From NCBI RefSeq assembly GCF_030812215.1, contig NZ_JAUSSG010000003.1, positions 372,001-436,000 of the forward strand: a stretch of DNA of 64,000 nucleotides, written 5' to 3'. Positions within the stretch are counted from its first letter, which is position 1, and each line of letters starts with the position of its first letter. Source of the stretch: Variovorax boronicumulans (GTDB taxonomy: Bacteria; Pseudomonadota; Gammaproteobacteria; Burkholderiales; Burkholderiaceae_C). Shown here piece by piece: positions 60,237-64,000 of this stretch. The position numbers and the translations under genes are program-made. The notes beneath the pieces are model-generated. The model ran no database searches. It saw nothing but the letters and a program-made list of their open reading frames with translations, and was not told where the DNA came from.

Positions 60237-60273
60237 CCCCCCCACACGATCCGTACAACCAAGGAAATTGCCG

Positions 60274-60492
60274 ATGAGCAACCCGTTCGACGACAAGAAC
60301 GCCAGCTTCCAGGTGCTGGTGAACGACGAGGGCCAGCACTCGCTGTGGCCCGCCTTCATCGCCGTGCCCGCCGGCTGGCAGGTGGCGCTGGCGCCGACCG
60401 ACCGCGACGCCTGCAGCGCCTACATCGAGGCGAATTGGCAGGACATGCGGCCGCGCTCGCTGGTGGCGGCCACGGCTGCCGACGCCAGCTGA
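60274..60492 (+). CDS. MbtH-like NRPS chaperone
   Basis: The 72-residue protein carries the MbtH signature NDEGQHSLWP (residues 17-26) and NWQDMRP (54-60), including the conserved Trp residues. MbtH proteins bind adenylation domains and are needed for their solubility or activity. It begins 37 bp after the glycosyltransferase with AAGGAAA as ribosome site, and almost certainly serves the NRPS encoded upstream. Confidence 0.96.
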   Translation: MSNPFDDKNASFQVLVNDEGQHSLWPAFIAVPAGWQVALAPTDRDACSAYIEANWQDMRPRSLVAATAADAS

Positions 60493-60500
60493 AACTGGCG

Positions 60501-61463
60501 ATGGCCCTCCCGTTCGGTGCCGTCGTCGTTACCTATTTCCCGACCGACGCGCAAGTAGCGAACCTGCATTCGCTTGCGGGGGCATGCGAGCGCCTGTGCG
60601 TGGTCGACAACACGCCGCAGGCGGGTGGCTGGCATCGGGCGCTCGCCGATGCGGGCGTCCCGGTGCTGCACAACGGCAACCGCGGCGGCATCGCGGGCGC
60701 CTTCAACTGCGGCATCGCCGAACTCGAGGCGCGGGGCGCCGAACTCTTCTTCCTGCTCGACCAGGATTCGAGGCTGCCGCCCGGCTACTTCGATGCCATG
60801 TGTGCGGCTGCGATGGTGGCCCGGGAGCGGAAGGGCGAGTGCGAAGAAGACGCGGCCTTCCTGATCGGACCGCTCGTCCACGACACGAACCTGGACGCGC
60901 TGATCCCGCAATTCGGCCTCCAGGGCAAGCGCGTCTACCAACTCGACCTGCGGCAGCCTTTCACCGAGCCGTTGATGCGCTGCGCTTTCATGATCTCCTC
61001 GGGCTCCTTGATTTCGCGCGGTGCCTGGAACAAAGTCGGCCGGTTCGACGAGCGCTACGTGATCGACCACGTGGACACCGACTACTGCATGCGCGCCCTC
61101 GGCCGCGAGGTGCCGCTCTACCTGAACCCCCACGTCGTTCTGCGGCACCAGATCGGCGATATCCGGGCCCGGTCGCTGTTCGGCTGGAAGATCCACTTCA
61201 TCAACTATCCGGCAGCGCGGCGCTACTACATTGCGCGCAATGCCATCGATCTCTCGCGGGCGCATGTGCGCGCCTTTCCCGCGATCCTGTTCATCAACGT
61301 CTACACGCTCAAGCAGATCCTGCCCATGCTGGTGTTCGAGCGCGATCGCCTGAAAAAGACCATCGCCCTGATGCTCGGCTGCTTCGATGGCATGTTCGGG
61401 CGGCTCGGGGGCCTCGTCGAGGCGCATCCCCGGATGGGCAAATACCTGAGCCGCAGCGAGTGA
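60501..61463 (+). CDS. RhlC-like GT2 rhamnosyltransferase
   Basis: The 320-residue protein is a GT2-family glycosyltransferase (GT-A fold). It has HNGNRGGIAGAFNCGI (residues 57-72), FFLLDQDSR (83-91), FMISSGSLISR (163-173) and DHVDTDYCMRA (189-199). These segments recall P. aeruginosa RhlC, the enzyme that adds the second rhamnose of di-rhamnolipids, more than generic GT2 proteins (comparison from memory). The DxD-equivalent is DQD at 87-89. It follows mbtH by 8 bp. The predicted role is adding dTDP-L-rhamnose or a similar deoxysugar to the glycosylated peptide. Confidence 0.85.
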   Translation: MALPFGAVVVTYFPTDAQVANLHSLAGACERLCVVDNTPQAGGWHRALADAGVPVLHNGNRGGIAGAFNCGIAELEARGAELFFLLDQDSRLPPGYFDAMCAAAMVARERKGECEEDAAFLIGPLVHDTNLDALIPQFGLQGKRVYQLDLRQPFTEPLMRCAFMISSGSLISRGAWNKVGRFDERYVIDHVDTDYCMRALGREVPLYLNPHVVLRHQIGDIRARSLFGWKIHFINYPAARRYYIARNAIDLSRAHVRAFPAILFINVYTLKQILPMLVFERDRLKKTIALMLGCFDGMFGRLGGLVEAHPRMGKYLSRSE

Positions 61464-62722
61464 CCCCCTCGACCCTTCCAGCGCCGCGCGTGCGCCGCGC
61501 CGCGCTCGCCTTCATCTTCGTCACGGTGCTGATCGACTTCCTGGCGTTCGGCCTGATCCTGCCCGGCCTGCCGCACCTGGTGGAGCGCCTGGCCGGCGGC
61601 AGCACCGCGACGGCGGCGTACTGGATCGCGGTGTTCGGCACCGCGTTCGCGGCGATCCAGTTCGTGAGCTCGCCGATCCAGGGCGCGCTGTCCGATCGCT
61701 TCGGGCGGCGGCCGGTGATTCTGCTGTCGTGCCTCGGCCTCGGCGTGGATTTCGTGTTCATGGCCCTGGCCGACAGCCTGCCGTGGCTGTTCGTCGGCCG
61801 GGTGGTGTCCGGCGTGTTCTCGGCCAGCTTCACCATCGCCAATGCCTACATCGCCGATGTGACGCCACCGGAAGATCGCGCCCGGAGCTACGGCATCGTG
61901 GGTGCGGCCTTCGGCATGGGGCTGGTGTTCGGGCCGGTGCTCGGCGGGCAGCTGAGCCACATCGATCCGCGCCTGCCGTTCTGGTTCGCGGCCGGCCTCA
62001 CGCTGCTCAGCTTTTGCTACGGGTGGTTCGTGTTGCCCGAATCGCTGCCGCCGGAGCGGCGCGCCCGCAAGTTCGACTGGTCTCACGCCAATCCGCTCGG
62101 ATCGCTGCTGCTGCTCAAGCGCTATCCGCAGGTGTTCGGGTTGGCGGCGGTGATCTTCCTCGTCAACCTGGCCCAGTACGTCTACCCGAGCGTGTTCGTG
62201 CTGTTTGCCGACTACCGCTACCACTGGAAGGAGGACGCCGTGGGCTGGGTGCTCGGCGCGGTGGGCGTGCTCAGCGTGCTGGTCAATGCGCTGCTGATCG
62301 GGCCGGGCGTGAAGCGCTTGGGCGAACGCCGTGCGCTGCTGTTCGGCATGGGCTTTGGCGTGCTCGGCTTCGTCGTCATCGGGTTCGCCGACGCCGGCTG
62401 GATGCTTCTGGCCGCGCTGCCGTTCGGCACCTTGCTGGCGTTCGCCGGGCCGGCGGCGCAGGCGCTGGTCACCCGGGAGGTCGGCGCTGGCGAGCAAGGC
62501 CGAATCCAGGGCGCGCTGACGAGCCTGGTGTCAGTGGCAGGCATCGTCGGGCCGGCGATGTTTGCCGGCAGCTTCGGCTATTTCATCGGCGCGGACGCGC
62601 CGGTTCACCTGCCGGGCGCGCCGTTCTTCATCGCCGCGGTGTTCCTCTGCATCGGCGCGCTGATCGCTTGGCGCTGCGCACAGCCGAAAGCGGCCGTCGC
62701 GGCGGTGCCCGAGCTGACCTGA
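61460..62722 (+). CDS. MFS efflux transporter (TetA/Bcr-like)
   Basis: The 420-residue protein starts at GTG 61460, overlapping the rhamnosyltransferase stop (GTGA). It has 12 predicted membrane helices in two halves, with the drug:H+ antiporter loop GALSDRFGRRPVILLSCLG between helices 2 and 3, and an RARSYGIVGAAFGMGLVFGP region like that of TetA-type transporters. Coupling to the glycosyltransferase gene suggests export of the glycolipopeptide. It closes the biosynthetic operon. Confidence 0.9.
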   Translation: MTPSTLPAPRVRRAALAFIFVTVLIDFLAFGLILPGLPHLVERLAGGSTATAAYWIAVFGTAFAAIQFVSSPIQGALSDRFGRRPVILLSCLGLGVDFVFMALADSLPWLFVGRVVSGVFSASFTIANAYIADVTPPEDRARSYGIVGAAFGMGLVFGPVLGGQLSHIDPRLPFWFAAGLTLLSFCYGWFVLPESLPPERRARKFDWSHANPLGSLLLLKRYPQVFGLAAVIFLVNLAQYVYPSVFVLFADYRYHWKEDAVGWVLGAVGVLSVLVNALLIGPGVKRLGERRALLFGMGFGVLGFVVIGFADAGWMLLAALPFGTLLAFAGPAAQALVTREVGAGEQGRIQGALTSLVSVAGIVGPAMFAGSFGYFIGADAPVHLPGAPFFIAAVFLCIGALIAWRCAQPKAAVAAVPELT

Positions 62723-62807
62723 AGAGGCGCTCCGGGCGCGCCCATGCGGCCGTGGCCCGGGAATTGCTCTCGCTTTCCAGGGTTTCCCCCTAGGTCGCAT
62801 ACCCGCG

Positions 62808-62842
62808 CCCACATACGCAATATGGCTCCCGCGGTATGTGGG
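62808..62842. promoter_or_regulatory. inverted repeat upstream of xdhA
   Basis: CCCACATAC (62808-62816) and GTATGTGGG (62834-62842) are perfect 9-base inverted repeats separated by 17 bases, 66 bases before the xdhA start. No TGTATACA site is present in this gap, so xdhA may have a different regulator from the gntR-uraH-puuD block. The element could also fold as a stem-loop. Confidence 0.45.
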
Positions 62843-62907
62843 TTGCGGCGCAAGCGACTAACGTCCAGGCTTGGCCGGAAACACCGAGCCGCCCACGAGC
62901 GAAGCGC

Positions 62908-64000
62908 ATGAGTACAGAGTCCAACAATATCCAGCCCGTCCGTTTTTTCCATCGCGGCAAGATCGTCGACGTCAGCGGCGTGCATCCGACCCGCTCGGTG
63001 CTCGACTGGCTGCGCGAGGACGCGCACTGCACCGGCACCAAGGAAGGCTGCAACGAGGGCGACTGCGGCGCCTGCACGGTGGTGATCGGCGAGCTGGCCG
63101 CCGACGCGAATGCCCCGGGCGCCATCGGCGGCCTGCAATTGCAAACGGTCAACGCCTGCATCCAGTTCCTGCCCACGCTGCACGGCAAGGCGCTCTTCAC
63201 GGTCGAGGACCTGAAGGCACAGTGCGCCGCCCCGCCGCTGCAGGACAAGAAGCACCCCGTCCACACGCTGCACCCGGTGCAGCAGGCGATGGTCGACTGC
63301 CACGGCTCCCAGTGCGGCTTCTGCACGCCGGGCTTCGTGATGTCGCTGTGGTCCACCTACGAACACCACCAGGCCGAGGGCACGCAGCCCACGCGCCAGC
63401 AACTGGCCGACGATCTTTCGGGCAACCTCTGCCGCTGCACCGGCTACCGCCCGATCCTCGATGCGGGCCAGCGCATGTTCGACCTGCCGGCCGTGCGGCT
63501 CGACACCAAGCCCGTGGTGGCCGCGCTCACCGCGCTGCAGAACGGCGGGCAGGACCTGAACTACGCCGCGCCGCTCGGTGCCCGCATCGACCATTTCCAC
63601 GCCCCCAGGACCCTCGCCCAGCTCGCTGCGCTGCGCGAACAGAAGCCGCGTGCCCAGTTGCTGGCCGGCTCCACCGACGTCGGCCTCTGGGTCAACAAGC
63701 AGTTCCGCGACCTGGGCGACATCATCTACGTGGGCGACGTGGCCGAAATGAAGACCATCGAGACCCGGGCCGATGAGCTCTACATCGGCGCCGGCGCCTC
63801 GCTCGAATCCGCCTTCGAAGCCTTGGTGCAGCGCGTGCCCAGCCTGCAGGACGTGTGGCTTCGCTTCGCCTCGCCGCCCATCCGCCATGCCGGCACCATG
63901 GGCGGCAACGTGGCCAACGGATCGCCCATCGGCGATTCGCCGCCGGTGCTGATGTCGCTCGATGCCGAGATCGAGCTGCGCCGCGGCGATGTGGTGCGCC
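62908..64000 (+). CDS. xdhA: xanthine dehydrogenase small subunit (3' end cut by window edge)
   Basis: The visible 364 residues start MSTESNNIQPVRFFHRGKIV. The first [2Fe-2S] cluster is bound by C48, C53, C56 and C84 (CNEGDCGACTVV), the second by C136, C139, C175 and C177 (CGFCTPGF, CRCTGYRP). The FAD domain follows (LLAGSTDVGLWVNKQFRDLG; HAGTMGGNVANGSPIGDSPP). XdhA passes electrons from the molybdenum subunit XdhB, presumably encoded just beyond the window. It supplies urate to the PuuD pathway encoded 30 kb away. Confidence 0.95.
   Translation, partial: MSTESNNIQPVRFFHRGKIVDVSGVHPTRSVLDWLREDAHCTGTKEGCNEGDCGACTVVIGELAADANAPGAIGGLQLQTVNACIQFLPTLHGKALFTVEDLKAQCAAPPLQDKKHPVHTLHPVQQAMVDCHGSQCGFCTPGFVMSLWSTYEHHQAEGTQPTRQQLADDLSGNLCRCTGYRPILDAGQRMFDLPAVRLDTKPVVAALTALQNGGQDLNYAAPLGARIDHFHAPRTLAQLAALREQKPRAQLLAGSTDVGLWVNKQFRDLGDIIYVGDVAEMKTIETRADELYIGAGASLESAFEALVQRVPSLQDVWLRFASPPIRHAGTMGGNVANGSPIGDSPPVLMSLDAEIELRRGDVVR

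Overview
The window is high-GC, densely packed bacterial chromosome. Its gene set points to a betaproteobacterium of the order Burkholderiales, most likely Comamonadaceae and Variovorax-like: TRAP and tripartite tricarboxylate transporter (TTT) uptake systems, a PuuD-type urate oxidase carrying a cytochrome c domain, an allantoinase of the PuuE type, many FAD and NAD oxidoreductases, and RhlC-like sugar chemistry. This assignment is an inference from gene content; no rRNA or tRNA gene, insertion sequence, phage gene or CRISPR array was seen. The two ends cut genes: an Lrp/AsnC regulator at the left and xdhA at the right.

Layout. Positions 1-3947 (minus) hold an Lrp regulator, a class III aminotransferase, a GhrA-type 2-hydroxyacid dehydrogenase and a tandem GNAT protein. 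Positions 4452-14293 (plus) form one tight operon: HAD hydrolase, FAD amine oxidoreductase, a Dpp-like ABC importer (binding protein, two permeases, fused double ATPase), a tartrate/isopropylmalate-type dehydrogenase and a succinate-semialdehyde dehydrogenase. It looks like uptake and breakdown of an amine or peptide-like compound. A repeat-rich, relatively AT-rich gap (14294-15026) precedes an envelope cluster (15027-21264): lipoprotein phosphoesterase, di-haem peroxidase, two paralogous unknown lipoproteins and a prolyl-4-hydroxylase-like oxygenase. A convergent PHP-domain lipoprotein follows.

Positions 23203-32517 are a purine/urate degradation block: M20 peptidase, a UraD-AllC fusion, PuuE allantoinase, a GntR regulator, UraH, XdhC, PuuD and glycerate kinase. 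Two near-identical TGTATACA operators, one between gntR and uraH and one before puuD, tie it together. xdhA at 62.9 kb belongs to the same pathway but lies 30 kb away. Positions 34142-38935 (minus) are a magnesium locus: MgtC-like protein, MgtA ATPase, a beta-barrel protein and two small upstream ORFs. One of these encodes a peptide beginning MDPDP that resembles the enterobacterial MgtL leader. Positions 39813-49981 (minus) are a long co-directional array: thioesterase, TRAP transporter, TTT binding protein, indolepyruvate oxidoreductase IorAB, cytochrome c and a sorbosone-type dehydrogenase. A LysR gene is divergent from it.

Positions 51424-62722 form a compact biosynthetic operon: a 2491-residue NRPS (C-A-T-C-A-T-reductase), a GT1-type glycosyltransferase, an MbtH protein, an RhlC-like rhamnosyltransferase and an MFS exporter. 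The first adenylation domain carries a serine code and the first module resembles EntF. The predicted product is a glycosylated N-acyl dipeptide aldehyde or alcohol. I do not recognise it as a described compound, and it is the best candidate in the window for an undescribed system, followed by the MgtL-like leader.
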